A DNA stretch of 64,000 nt from JAFAXA01 sp963777325 (lineage in GTDB: Bacteria; Pseudomonadota; Alphaproteobacteria; Acetobacterales; Acetobacteraceae), in the NCBI GenBank assembly GCA_963777325.1, contig CAVZQE010000005.1:1-64000 (forward strand), read 5' to 3'. Shown here one piece after another: positions 39,692 to 48,696 of the stretch; within the stretch, counting starts at the first letter, position 1, and each line of letters begins with the position of its first letter. The notes under the pieces were generated by a model that saw nothing but the letters and a program-made list of their open reading frames with translations, had not been told where the DNA came from and searched no databases. The translations under genes and the position numbers were made by a program.

Positions 39692-40356
39692 ACCGGATCT
39701 TTCAGGCGCGCAATGAAGGCCGCGTGCGCCGCCTGTTCCGCGTCCGTCACCCGGACCATCCGGGGCGTGCGAGGCCCCGCCGCCTGATAGGTGATCGCCG
39801 CGAAACTGTCCTGCCCGTCCTCCTCGAGCAGCAGGCCGCGCTGACGGCCGCCAGTCAGCTCGACATACACTTCGGCGAGCAGGCGGCAATCGAGCAGGGC
39901 GTTGTGCGTCGTGCGGGCGCTGAGATCGATCGCAAATCTGCGGCAGAGCGCGTCGAGGCTGTTCGGCAAGCCGGGGAAGCGCGCCTTGGCCAAGGACAGC
40001 GTGTCGATCATCCGGAGGGCGTCGAGGCGGGGCAGGCCGAGCAAGGCGAACTCGGCGTCGAGAAAGGCGAAGTCGAACGGGGCGTTGTGCGCGATCAGCG
40101 GACAGTCCGCGACGAAATCGAGGAACTGATCGACGATCTCCGCAAAGCGCGGCTTGCCGCGCACATGCACTGAGGTGAAGCCGTGGATGCGGGACGCCTC
40201 CTCGGGAATGTCGCGGCACGGATCGATGATCTCGTGGAAGTAGCGCCGGGTCGGCAGGTCGTTGATCAGCTCCAGCGCCGCGATTTCGAGCACCCGATGC
40301 CCGGACCCCGGCTCGAGCCCCGTCGTCTCGGTGTCGAAAAGGATGGAGCGGCTCAT
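39676..40356 (-). CDS. dnaQ: DNA polymerase III epsilon subunit (3'-5' exonuclease)
   Basis: The 226-aa proofreading subunit of the replicative polymerase. All DEDDh exonuclease motifs are present: ILFDTETTGLEP (Exo I), LIAHNAPFDFAFLDAE (Exo II) and TTHNALLDCRLLAEVY (Exo III, with the active-site histidine). The start codon overlaps the coaE stop by 4 nt. Its last codons overlap the start of the sensor kinase gene. Confidence 0.95.
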   Translation of the reverse strand: MSRSILFDTETTGLEPGSGHRVLEIAALELINDLPTRRYFHEIIDPCRDIPEEASRIHGFTSVHVRGKPRFAEIVDQFLDFVADCPLIAHNAPFDFAFLDAEFALLGLPRLDALRMIDTLSLAKARFPGLPNSLDALCRRFAIDLSARTTHNALLDCRLLAEVYVELTGGRQRGLLLEEDGQDSFAAITYQAAGPRTPRMVRVTDAEQAAHAAFIARLKDPVWLGA

Positions 40357-40940
40357 GCGTGCAGGCTTCCGATCAGGCGACGAATCTGGCGGAGCGCATG
40401 ATGCCGCGAGAGCCCCGTTCGCACCAGAACGTCGGCGCGCCGCCGCTTTTCCGTGTCCGGCATCTGCCGCGCGATCACGGCTTCGATCTCGGCGCGGCTC
40501 ATGTGCCGCCGCTGGCGCACGCGCGCGATCTGCACCGCATGCGGCGCGGTGACGACCACCACGAGATCGACCCGCTTGTCGCCGCCCGTTTCCAGCAGCA
40601 GCGGGATATCGAGCACGACGACCCGCCTTCCGGCCCGGCGAGCGCGGGCGAGAAATTGCCGTTCCGAGCGACGAACGAGTGGGTGGACGATCGCCTCCAG
40701 CCGGCGCAGCGCGGCGGTGTCGCCCATGACGACGCGCCGCAAAGCCGCCCGGTCGAGCCTTCCGTCATGCACGGTGTCCGGAAATGCGGCGGCGATCGCC
40801 GGGATAGCGGCGCCGCCCTGGGCTTGCAGCCCATGCACGACAGCATCGGCGTCGAACACCGGGATACCGGCCCGCCGGAAGGCGGCGGCGGCGGTCGATT
40901 TGCCCATGCCGATCCCGCCCGTGAGGCCGATCACTCGCAT
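40353..40940 (-). CDS. coaE: Dephospho-CoA kinase
   Basis: A 195-aa P-loop kinase for the last step of CoA synthesis. N-terminal MRVIGLTGGIGMGKSTAAAA carries the Walker A; FDADAVVHGLQ holds the catalytic aspartate; DIPLLLETGGDKRVDLVVVV and the RQRRHMSRAEIEAVIARQMP lid are conserved. The frame opens at 40994, but the ATG at 40940 puts the strand-1/P-loop at the N-terminus as in the family. Its stop overlaps dnaQ, a common alphaproteobacterial pairing. Confidence 0.94.
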   Translation of the reverse strand: MRVIGLTGGIGMGKSTAAAAFRRAGIPVFDADAVVHGLQAQGGAAIPAIAAAFPDTVHDGRLDRAALRRVVMGDTAALRRLEAIVHPLVRRSERQFLARARRAGRRVVVLDIPLLLETGGDKRVDLVVVVTAPHAVQIARVRQRRHMSRAEIEAVIARQMPDTEKRRRADVLVRTGLSRHHALRQIRRLIGSLHA

Positions 40941-41030
40941 CAGGCGAACCGGCGGAAGAGAGGCGAACGCGGGTGCATGACCCGGAACAAACACGCGGCC
41001 GGGCCGAGATCAACAGCGGACCGCGAAACC

Positions 41031-41918
41031 TCAAGGCGGCGCGGCGCCGCCCTCTGCGGTGCTGGGCCGGACCCTGAACGGCGTCCAGGGGCTGGCCGCG
41101 TAGTGCAGCGTGTTCCGGGCGACCGTATAGACCCGCCAGGCGTACTCGGCGGGTTCCGGCTTGAACTCGGCAAGGGCGGCCGGAGCGTCCGAATAGGCCG
41201 TGTAGACGTCGTGCCAACCGTTCCCGTCGATCGCCACGACTTCCACGAAATAGAGCACGGGTCCGGGCTGTTCGGGGGCGCTCCAGACAAGTTCGGCGGC
41301 GTTCGCGGCGGTCACGTCGCCTTTCGGGGCGATCGGGGTGGCGGCGGTCAGGGAGCGCGAGGCCACCTCGGCCGGGGGCCGTGCCCGCTCCAGCGCCGCG
41401 AGACGCGCCGTGGCGGCCTCAAGGCCGCCCTGAGTGGCCACCCGGTACAGCGCCGTCGCTGCATCCTGATTGCGCGGCACGCCCTCGCCGGTCGCATAGA
41501 GAGAGGCCAGGTTATACTCCGCGCGATGATCGCCACGCAGGGCTGCTCGCGCATACCATAGGGCGGCTTCCGCCGCGTCGTGCGCCACGCCCCGGCCGCT
41601 GTCGAGCATGATGGCGACGTTGATCTCCGCTTCCGCAAGTCCCTGCCGCGCCGCCCGCATGTACCACGCGAATGCGGTCGCGGCGTCCTGCCTCTCGCCG
41701 CGTCCGAGGTCGTAGAGCGCGCCGAGGTCGAGCTGCGCCCGTGCAACGCCCGCATCGGCGAGCGGCTGCCAGGCGCGGCGCGCTTCCGCGAAATCGCCGC
41801 GATCGAACGCGCGCTGCCCGCTTTCCAGACTGCCCGCTGGCGCGGCGGCTGCCGCGTTGCCGGCGGCGATCGCCGCGATCAGCAGGCCGATCCGGACGAA
41901 GCGGCGCCTCAGCGCCAT
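41031..41918 (-). CDS. Exported Sel1-repeat (TPR-like) protein
   Basis: 295 aa. It has an N-terminal signal sequence (IGLLIAAIAAGNAAAAAPAG), then three to four Sel1 repeats (GVARAQLDLGALYDLGRGER, AEINVAIMLDSGRGVAHDAA, AEYNLASLYATGEGVPRNQD), then a C-terminal region of about 110 aa with a fibronectin-like look (ELVWSAPEQPGPVLYFVEV...EYAWRVYTVARNT). Sel1 repeats make protein-binding solenoids. The TTG at 41936 is possible, but the ATG at 41918 gives a proper signal peptide. It overlaps the 60-aa gene upstream by 10 nt. Confidence 0.75.
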   Translation of the reverse strand: MALRRRFVRIGLLIAAIAAGNAAAAAPAGSLESGQRAFDRGDFAEARRAWQPLADAGVARAQLDLGALYDLGRGERQDAATAFAWYMRAARQGLAEAEINVAIMLDSGRGVAHDAAEAALWYARAALRGDHRAEYNLASLYATGEGVPRNQDAATALYRVATQGGLEAATARLAALERARPPAEVASRSLTAATPIAPKGDVTAANAAELVWSAPEQPGPVLYFVEVVAIDGNGWHDVYTAYSDAPAALAEFKPEPAEYAWRVYTVARNTLHYAASPWTPFRVRPSTAEGGAAPP

Positions 41919-42091
41919 TTGATCTCGGCCTGGCAATTGCTCTGTTCCTTGTCTTGAGCCGTGACCGCCGGCTCGCTTTCGCCCTTGGCGAGGGACTCCA
42001 GGCGCTGCGCCGGATACCCCGCTTGCGCCCAGGCGGCGCCGGTCGCCATCGGCGAAAGGCGCTGGGTCAGGGCTAGGAACTGCGTGCGCAT
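41909..42091 (-). CDS. Small protein (60 aa) coupled to the Sel1-repeat gene
   Basis: MRTQFLALTQRLSPMATG at the N-terminus, one cysteine near the C-terminus (NCQAEIKWR). A strong Shine-Dalgarno, GGAGGG at 42095-42101 on the minus strand, lies about 4 nt from the ATG. The stop overlaps the start of the downstream gene, as expected for translational coupling. No known family. Confidence 0.5.
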   Translation of the reverse strand: MRTQFLALTQRLSPMATGAAWAQAGYPAQRLESLAKGESEPAVTAQDKEQSNCQAEIKWR

Positions 42092-42143
42092 GGCTCCCTC
42101 CGGTGAAGGCTACGGGCGCAAGGGTCGTTCTGGATATCCGCCA

Positions 42144-43698
42144 TCAGCGCGGACGTGACGCCGACAACGCCTTGAGGTCGCCCGCGATGAAAACCTTGAT
42201 CGTGCCTGGCCTGGGGAGCGCGTCGGCGCCGACAAGAGGCAAAAGGCCGGGCGTTCCAAGCGACTGGTCGGCGGCGGTCTTGGCCGTTTCCGCGACCGCC
42301 GCCGCCGCGTCCTGGTCCTCGAAGAAGAAAAAGCCGATCCCACGCCGGTCAGGATCGGGGTCGGCCGGCGAGGGCGTGGTGGTCGCGTATCCGTTCGCTC
42401 GCAGCGCCGCCGCCAGAGCCGCCGCCCTGGCCTGGGCCGTCATGCTGCCGGGTGCGTAGTTCACGACGACGAGCGGCGGGGCGAGCGCCGGGAGCGTCCG
42501 GATGATCGCCGCCGCGTTGCGCTCGGAATTGTCGGCTTCGGGCGCGGGGACCGGTGCGGCCGGCGGGGTCGCGGTCGCAGCCGGAGGCTCGGCGGGCGGC
42601 GCCGATGGCGCGGGCACGGCCGCTGGCGCGGGCGGGGGAGCCGACGGGGGAGCCGGCGGGGGCGGGGGCGCCGCGGCTTGCGGCATGGCGGGCGGCGTCT
42701 GCGCTGCGGACGGCGCGACGGGTGCAGGGACCGGCGGGGCGGGCGGTGCCGGCAAGCTTGGGGCCGGCGGGCTCGGGGCCGGCGGGCTCGGGGCCGGAGC
42801 CGATGCTGGCGGAGGTGCTGGAGGGGCATGGCTCTCGGAAGGCGCGTTCCGGCCCAGCCAGAGCACCAATCCCGTGACCAGGATCGCGGACCCGGCCCCG
42901 ATGAAGATGGCCGGTCGGACCCGCCGGTCCTGGCCGGGAGGGTGGCCGAACCGCCGCGCGCGGTTCTTGCCGCGGTGGTGAAGCGTCCACACTCGCGCCG
43001 GGCGTGGTCTCGTGCTCCTCCTCGCCGCCGAGGAGTGCTGCCAAGGCGGCGGGCGAGGTGGGTAGCACCTCCCGGCCCGCGTAGAGGTGCGCCGCCCGCT
43101 CGACATGCGCGGCTTCCACGCGGTCCGCCTTCGCCGCCGCGGCCACCAGCGCCGCCATGCGCGCGACCGACATCAGCACGCCCGGCAGACCGGACGACAC
43201 GGCGCCCAGCCGTTCCATCGCCTCTGGACTGATCAGCGCCGCCGCCTGGCCGGTCTGCTCGCAGAGCGCATCGAGATAGGCCGGAACGTCGGCCTGCCAG
43301 ACCCGCCCCATGCTGATGATCGCCGCTTCCGGTCCCATCAGCGAAAGCTCGAGCGCGAGCTCGGGGCGGCCCGCCAGCAGCAGGCAGCCGTTCCCGACCT
43401 CGGCCACCCGTTGCATCACCGCGCCGCCGAGCTGGTCGGCGTCGTCGAGCACGGTGACGGGCCGGGCGATCCCCTGCCGGGCGACGTGCGCGATCTCGTG
43501 CAGCAGGGTGGTCTTGCCGACGCCCTCCGGCCCGAGGATCGCGACCACTTTCTTGCCGCCTTCGATCGCGGCGGTCGCCTTGTCGAGCGTCGATCTCCAG
43601 CCGGGATGCGCGACCATCGGGGTTCGCGGCGTGCCCAGGGCGAACAGGGCCTGCCGCGCGCGCGCCGCCGAGCTTTGTTCCGTTACCCCCAGAGCCAT
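42144..43698 (-). CDS. ExeA/DamX-like AAA ATPase with membrane anchor and periplasmic C-terminal domain, one frameshift
   Basis: The N-terminal cytoplasmic AAA domain has VAILGPEGVGKTTLLHEI (Walker A) and ARPVTVLDDADQLGG (Walker B), in the style of GspA/ExeA ATPases. After a break near 42990 come a basic stretch, one helix (AIFIGAGSAILVTGLVLWLG), a Pro/Ala-rich linker of roughly 95 residues (about 42550-42840), and a final domain with VVVNYAPGSMTAQARAAALA and GIGFFFFEDQDAAAAVAET, similar in shape to LytR_C or SPOR-like domains. The predicted role is ATP-linked work at the envelope or peptidoglycan. Whether the break is real needs read data. Confidence 0.68.
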
Positions 43699-43733
43699 GC
43701 TCCCAAGATGATAATTCAAGGGACGGTACGCAC

Positions 43734-44534
43734 TCACAGTTCCGTGGGCGGGGACGGGGCTTCGGATGGAACCGGCCTAGTCGCAATGCCAAGCCCGATC
43801 ACCCCGCCCAGACTGGCCGCCATGTTCGTCGGGATCAGGACCGTGGTCCCACGTTCCTTGTTCATTTCATACAACAGGTTCATCTGCCGGAGCTGCAGCG
43901 CCGTCGGGTTCTCGGCGTAGATCGCGGACGCGCTCAGGATCTGACGGGCGATCTCCTGTTCGGCGGAGGCGAGCGTCACCCGTGCATGCTTTTCGCGTTC
44001 GGCTTGAGCCTGCCGGCTCATCGCATCCTGCAATTCGCGCGGGATGGCCACGTCCTTGATTTCCACGGAGACAATTCCGACGCCCCAACTGCCGGTTTTC
44101 TCTCCGATGGTCGCTCGCAACTGCGCGTCGGCGGCCCGCCGGTCCGAGAGCAGCCGCGAGAGGTCGGTCGCCCCGATCATTTCGCGCAGGCTCGTCTGCG
44201 CCACACGCTCGATCGCCTCCCGGTAGTTGGCGATGCGGATCGCCGCCGCCTCCGCGTCGCTGACCTGCCAGAACACGATGGCATCGACGCCGACGGCGAC
44301 GGTGTCGCGGGTCAGCGCCTGCTCGGCGGAGATGGTCGTGGTCTGGATGCGCAGATCGACGGTCGTCGCGATACCGTCCACGAACGGCAGCAGCAGATAA
44401 AGTCCCGGTCCCTTGACCGCGTGGAAGCGCCCGAGGCGCAGGACGACCGCGCGTTGCCATTCGGAGGCGATGCGCACGGACCGCACGAGCACGATCAGAA
44501 CAAGCACGGCGATCACGGCGAGGGCGATCAGCAC
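43734..44534 (-). CDS. Stomatin/prohibitin-family (SPFH, slipin) membrane protein
   Basis: 266 aa. An N-terminal helix (LIALAVIAVLVLIVLVRSV) is followed by an SPFH domain: SEWQRAVVLRLGRFHAVKGP, GLYLLLPFVDGIATTVDLRI, LTRDTVAVGVDAIVFWQVSD and NYREAIERVAQTSLREMIG. A short coiled-coil (AQAEREKHARVTLASAEQEI) precedes the C-terminus. Slipins form membrane-domain scaffolds. The start is the GTG at 44534, fixed by GGAGGA 6 nt upstream. No NfeD partner gene is adjacent, which is unusual for the group. Confidence 0.88.
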   Translation of the reverse strand: MLIALAVIAVLVLIVLVRSVRIASEWQRAVVLRLGRFHAVKGPGLYLLLPFVDGIATTVDLRIQTTTISAEQALTRDTVAVGVDAIVFWQVSDAEAAAIRIANYREAIERVAQTSLREMIGATDLSRLLSDRRAADAQLRATIGEKTGSWGVGIVSVEIKDVAIPRELQDAMSRQAQAEREKHARVTLASAEQEIARQILSASAIYAENPTALQLRQMNLLYEMNKERGTTVLIPTNMAASLGGVIGLGIATRPVPSEAPSPPTEL

Positions 44535-44537
44535 TTC

Positions 44538-44934
44538 TATTCCTCCGATGTGGCCCGCTCCTCCGCTCCGGTCCGGCGCGGATCGCCGCCCGCAAGGTCG
44601 CGAGCGCCGCCGCGCCGGCCGTCTCCGCGTCACGTTCGAGCGCGCGATAGGCGGCGAGCACGACGGTCCCGAGCGGCGTCAGGGAAGCGCCCCCGCCGCC
44701 CGCCCCGCCCTTGCTCGCGTCCACGAGCGGGGTCGCGAACGTCCTGTTCATCGCCTCGACCAGCAGCCAGGCGCGCTTGTAGCTCATGCCCATGCGGCGG
44801 CCCGCGGCCGCGATCGAGCCGCTGGCGCCGATGCCCTCCAGCAGCTCCGCCTTTCCCGGACCCATCGCGGCTGCTCCGTCGAGCACGACCCGCAGGTGCA
44901 AGCCGAGCCGCTCTGGATGGCGGACGCGTCCCAT
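44538..44934 (-). CDS. ModE N-terminal-type winged-helix regulator
   Basis: About 115-130 aa of winged-helix protein: HLRVVLDGAAAMGPGKAELL, SGSIAAAGRRMGMSYKRAWL (recognition helix with the MSYKRAW motif of ModE/LysR-like proteins) and TPLGTVVLAAYRALE. It lacks the molybdate-binding TOBE domains of full ModE. It is divergent from modA with a palindrome between them, so control of modABC is likely. The in-frame stop is missing; shifting one base near 44600 would end it at TAG about 44538, so the 3' end is uncertain. Confidence 0.7.
44541..44546 (-). promoter_or_regulatory. Shine-Dalgarno (GGAGGA) deciding the GTG start of the stomatin gene
   Basis: Minus-strand GGAGGA, 6 nt before GTG 44534. 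The open frame continues upstream through the ModE-like gene region, so this site settles the start. Confidence 0.65.
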
Positions 44935-45000
44935 GCCGCGAACCGTAGAGCAGGCGATCATCCACCGGAAGCCGCGCGTTTGCCGCCGTGCCGGACACCG

Positions 45001-45022
45001 GATATGTTTGGCCGGATATATC
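45001..45022. promoter_or_regulatory. Candidate ModE-type operator upstream of modA
   Basis: GATAT, 10-nt spacer, ATATATC: two inverted AT-rich half-sites in otherwise very GC-rich DNA, between the divergent modE-like and modA genes and 17 nt before the modA start. ModE sites in other bacteria are TATA-containing palindromes, so molybdate-dependent repression here is plausible. Confidence 0.45.
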
Positions 45023-45038
45023 GCCCGGAGCCGCCCGC

Positions 45039-45812
45039 ATGCGCCGTATGCTGCTGCCACTGCTTGTCACGGCGGCGTTGCTTCTCCCGTCGCTCGCTCC
45101 ATCGCCCGTCTGGGCGGAGGCGCCGGTCGTCCTCGCCGCCGCCAGCCTGACCGAAGCGATGCAGGACGTCGCCGCCGCCTGGGCCGGGCACGGCCATCCG
45201 CTCCGCGCCTCTCCTTCGCGTCGAGTTCGACGCTCGCGCGGCAGATCGAGCAGGGCGCGCCCGCCAACATCTTCGCCTCCGCCGACGAGCAATGGATGGA
45301 CTATCTCGACAAGCGCCACTTGCTCGCGCCCGGCACGCGGCGCGACCTGCTCTCGAACACGCTCGTTCTGGTCGTGCCGGCGGACCGCAAGGAGCAGGTA
45401 GCGATCGGCCCCGGCTTCGACCTGCGCCGCGCTGCTCGGCCCGAACGGGCGGCTTGCGATGGGCGACCCGGCCCATGTTCCGGCCGGCAACTACGGCAAG
45501 CAGGCGCTGACCGCGCTCGGCCTGTGGGACGGCGTGAAGGATCGCATCGCGCCGCCGCCGACGTGCGCGGCGCGCTGTTCCTGGTCGAGCGCGGCGAAGC
45601 GCCGGCCGGCATCGTCTATGCGACCGACGCGGCGGCGGTGCAGGGCGTCGCCGTCGCCGGCGTGTTCCCGGCCGACAGCCATCCGCCGGTCACCTACCCG
45701 TTCGCGATCGTCGCGGGCCATGACAGCGCCGACGCGCGCGAGCTGCTGGCCTTCCGAGCGGGCGGAGGCGCGCGCGATCTTCGTCCGGCGCGGCTTCACG
45801 CCCGTGGAGTGA
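45039..45812 (+). CDS. modA: Molybdate ABC transporter binding protein, reading frame disrupted
   Basis: Periplasmic molybdate/tungstate-binding protein. The signal peptide (LLPLLVTAALLLPSLAPSPV) and VVLAAASLTEAMQDVAAAWA begin the first frame; then STLARQIEQGAPANIFASAD, EQWMDYLDKRHLL, AMGDPAHVPAGNYGKQALTA, GIVYATDAAAVQGVAVAGVF and a C-terminal AIFVRRGFTPVE ending at 45812, in alternating frames. Breaks near 45215, 45430, 45560 and 45760. The 258-codon span is normal for ModA. Confidence 0.85.
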
Positions 45813-46504
45813 TGCCGGACTGGCTCTCGCCGGCCGAGTGGGAGGCCGTCCGCCTGACGCTCGGCGTTGCCGCAAGCAGCGTCGCTTTCGGGCTGCCCGT
45901 CGCGATCGGCTTGCGTTGCTGCTCGCGCGGTGCCGCTTCCCCGGCACGCCCTGCTCGACTGCGGTCGCGCATCTGCCGCTGGTGCTGCCGCCCGTGGTCG
46001 TCGGCTGGCTCCTGCTGCTGCTGTTCGGAACGCGCGGCCCGATGGGCGGCGTCGCTGCTCGCCTGGTTCGGCATCCGGCTCGTTTTCACGACCGGCGCGG
46101 CGACGCTTGCCTGCGCGGTCATGGCGTTTCCGCTGATGGTGCGGCCGATCCGGCTCGCGATCGAGGGCATAGACGCGGTCTGGACGAGGCCGCGCGCACG
46201 CTCGGGGCCGGAGCGCTGGACCGGCTGCTGACGATCACGCTGCCGCTGGCCTCGCCGGGCATTCTCGTCGGCGCGATCACGGGTTCGCGGCCTCGCTCGG
46301 CGAGTTCGGGGCGGTGATCACCTTCGCCGGCAACATTCCCGGCGTCACACAGACGCTGCCGCTCGCGATCTACGCGGCGCTGCAAGCGCCCGGGGGCGAG
46401 GCGATCCTGCGCGGCTCTCCCTGGTTTCGGTCGCGCTCGCCGTGCTGGGCCTCATCGCCGCCGAGCGGGCCGGCGCGCAAGCTGCGGGCGACCTCGGACG
46501 GTGA
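45812..46504 (+). CDS. modB: Molybdate ABC transporter permease, reading frame disrupted
   Basis: Inner-membrane permease. It starts MPDWLSPAEWEAVRLTLGVA, then LPLVLPPVVVGWLLLLLFG, LAWFGIRLVFTTGAATLACA, VMAFPLMVRPIRLAIEGID, DEAARTLGAGALDRLLTITL (the cytoplasmic EAA loop), PLASPGILVGAITG and LGEFGAVITFAGNIPG. The frame changes near 45915, 46050, 46185, 46285 and 46415. The ATG overlaps the modA stop (TGATG) and the stop overlaps modC (GTGA), so all three genes are coupled. Confidence 0.85.
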
Positions 46505-47573
46505 GCCTCGAAGTCGCGTTCCGCCATGCCTTCCCGGCGCGACCTTCGATATCGCGCTCGCCGCGCCGACGCCCGGAACGGTGGCGCTGTTCGGCCCCTC
46601 GGGAAGCGGCAAGTCGACGACTGCCGCCGTGCTGGCCGGGCTGCTCCGGCCCGCGGCGTGCCGGGTCGTCGTCGACGGCGACGTTCTTGCCGATACTCCG
46701 CCGGCGTCTTCCTGTCGCCCGAACGCAGGCGGATCGGGGTCGTGTTCCAGGACGCGCGGCTGTTTCCGCATCTCTCGGTCGAGCGGAACCTGACCTACGG
46801 GCTGCGCCGCGCGCCCGCGGGGCCGTTCGGGTTCGCGCGGTCGCGGAGCTGCTCGGCATCGGCGCGCTGCTCGGCCGCCGCACCCATACGCTCTCGGGCG
46901 GCGAGCGGCAGCGGGTCGCGATCGGGCGCGCGTTGCTGTCGCAGCCGCGCCTGCTCGTGATGGACGAGCCGCTGGCCAGTCTCGACGCGGAGCGCAAGGC
47001 GGAGATCCTGCCCTATCTTGGCCGTCTCAAGGCGTCGCTCAGCCTGCCCATCCTCTACGTGACCCACTCGCTCGACGAGGTCGCGCGGCTGGCCGACACG
47101 CTCGCGCTGATCCGTGACGGGAGGGTGCTGGCATGCGGGCCGCTCTCCGAACTCGCGGCCCGGGCCGACCTGCCGCTCGCCAGCCGCAGCGACGCGGCTT
47201 CGGTGCTGGCGGCGCGCGTCGCGCGGCACGATCCGGCGCGGGCGCTGACGGTGCTTTCGGCGGCCGGGCGCGAATGGCTGGTGCCGCTGCACCCGGCGCC
47301 CCCGGGCACGGCGCTGCGCGTGCGCATCCCGGCGCGCGAGGTCGTGATCGCGACCGAGACGCCCAAGGCATCAGCATCCACAATGTCATTCCCGGCATCG
47401 TGCGCGCGGCCGCCGAGGATGGCCCGGCCCATGCCGCCCTGATCGAGATCGCGCTCGACGGCGGCAGCCTGCTCGCGCGGGTGACGCCGGACGCGGTGCG
47501 CGGTCTCGCGCTCGCGCCGGGGCGCTCCGTGCTCGCGCTCGTCAAATCGGTGGCGGTCGAAGTGCTTGCCTGA
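46501..47573 (+). CDS. modC: Molybdate ABC transporter ATP-binding protein, reading frame disrupted
   Basis: ATPase of the molybdate importer. It has Walker A FGPSGSGKSTT, Q-loop GVVFQDARLFPHLSVERNL, signature HTLSGGERQRVAIGRALL, Walker B LLVMDEPLASLD and H-loop YVTHSLDEVARLAD. The C-terminal TOBE/Mop domain follows (SIHNVIPGIVRAAAEDGPAH...LALVKSVAVEVLA). Breaks near 46535, 46700, 46840 and 47370 move the coding frame, while the total of 357 codons matches a complete ModC. Starts at GTG within the modB stop. Confidence 0.87.
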
Positions 47574-47691
47574 ACCGTCCGTCCCTACCCGCGGCCCTGC
47601 CCGGCTGTTGCAGGCCGTGCGTTTGTGAATACTCTGCCGCGCGCTCACGCCCGGCGGGGGCGCCGGGCAGAGGTCTCAACCGGAGAAAGCC

Positions 47692-48696
47692 ATGGCCGAC
47701 GCCCACGACAAGCCCGCGCCACCGCGCGTTCTCGTGCAGCCCCTGGACGGCGTCCTGCCCGTGCGGGCGCTGATGGACGCCGCGCGTCAGTCGATCAAGG
47801 TGAAGATGTTCGCGTTCACCTCGCCGGTGCTGATCGAGGGCCTGATCGGGGCCAGGAAGCGCGGCGTCGATGTGCGCGTGATGCTCAACCCCGCACGCTC
47901 GTCGGGCAGCAGGGCGAACGACGAGACGGCCGAGCAGCTCAAGGCCGCCGACGTGGCCGTGATCTGGACCAACCCGAAATTCGCGGTGACGCACGAGAAG
48001 TCGATGGTGATCGACCGGAGGACGGCGCTGATCGCGACCTTCAATTTCAGCGACAAGTATTTCACCCATACCCGCGACTACGGCGTCGTCCTCGCCGACC
48101 CGGCGATCGTCCGCGAGGTCGAGACGTGCTTCGAGGCCGACTGGCATCGGACCGCCTTCACGCCGCCCTTCGGCAGCGCGCTGCTCTGGAGCAACCTGAA
48201 CGCGCGGGAAATGATCGCGGGGTTCATCGACGAGGCCCGGCACACGCTCATCGTGCAGCATCCGAAGTTTTCGGACGGCGCGATCCTGGACCGGCTGCTG
48301 GCGGCGCATGAGCGCGGCGTCCATGTCCGCATCCTGTGCGGCGGACGTCATGGCATCAGCGTGTCCGACATGGTGGACACCTTCTCGACGCTGCGCATCC
48401 TGATCCGGGCCGGCGTCAAGGTGCACAAGCAGCATAAGCTCCGGCTGCACGCCAAGCTCATCGTGGCCGACCGCGCGCGGGCGCTCACCGGCTCCATGAA
48501 CCTCGACCGGAGCGCGTTCGACCTCCGGCGCGAGCTCGGCATCGTGCTCGATGACGAGAACGCGGTTTCCGTGCTGCGCCACCAGGTCAATGCCGATTGG
48601 GACGAGAGCCACGCCTACGAGCCGTCCGACCCGGTCGCCGTGCATGTCCACAACGAAGGCGACGAGCCGGCGATGCCGGATCTCGACCATGAATGA
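47692..48696 (+). CDS. Phospholipase D-like (cardiolipin synthase-type) protein
   Basis: 334 aa with two PLD half-domains. The HKD motifs are THEKSMVIDRRTALIATFNF (about residue 102) and LHAKLIVADRARALTGSMN (about residue 255). Unlike cardiolipin synthases it has no N-terminal membrane helices, so it may be a soluble nuclease or phosphodiesterase of the PLD superfamily. It overlaps the chromate transporter gene by 8 nt, which suggests one transcript. The substrate is unclear. Confidence 0.85.
   Translation: MADAHDKPAPPRVLVQPLDGVLPVRALMDAARQSIKVKMFAFTSPVLIEGLIGARKRGVDVRVMLNPARSSGSRANDETAEQLKAADVAVIWTNPKFAVTHEKSMVIDRRTALIATFNFSDKYFTHTRDYGVVLADPAIVREVETCFEADWHRTAFTPPFGSALLWSNLNAREMIAGFIDEARHTLIVQHPKFSDGAILDRLLAAHERGVHVRILCGGRHGISVSDMVDTFSTLRILIRAGVKVHKQHKLRLHAKLIVADRARALTGSMNLDRSAFDLRRELGIVLDDENAVSVLRHQVNADWDESHAYEPSDPVAVHVHNEGDEPAMPDLDHE

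Noticed and set aside
42550..42840. Possible DNA repeat array (GGCGGG/GCCGGC-rich)
   Set aside because: It encodes the Pro/Ala linker of the ATPase; the units vary and there is no direct-repeat/spacer pattern, so it is not a CRISPR or satellite.
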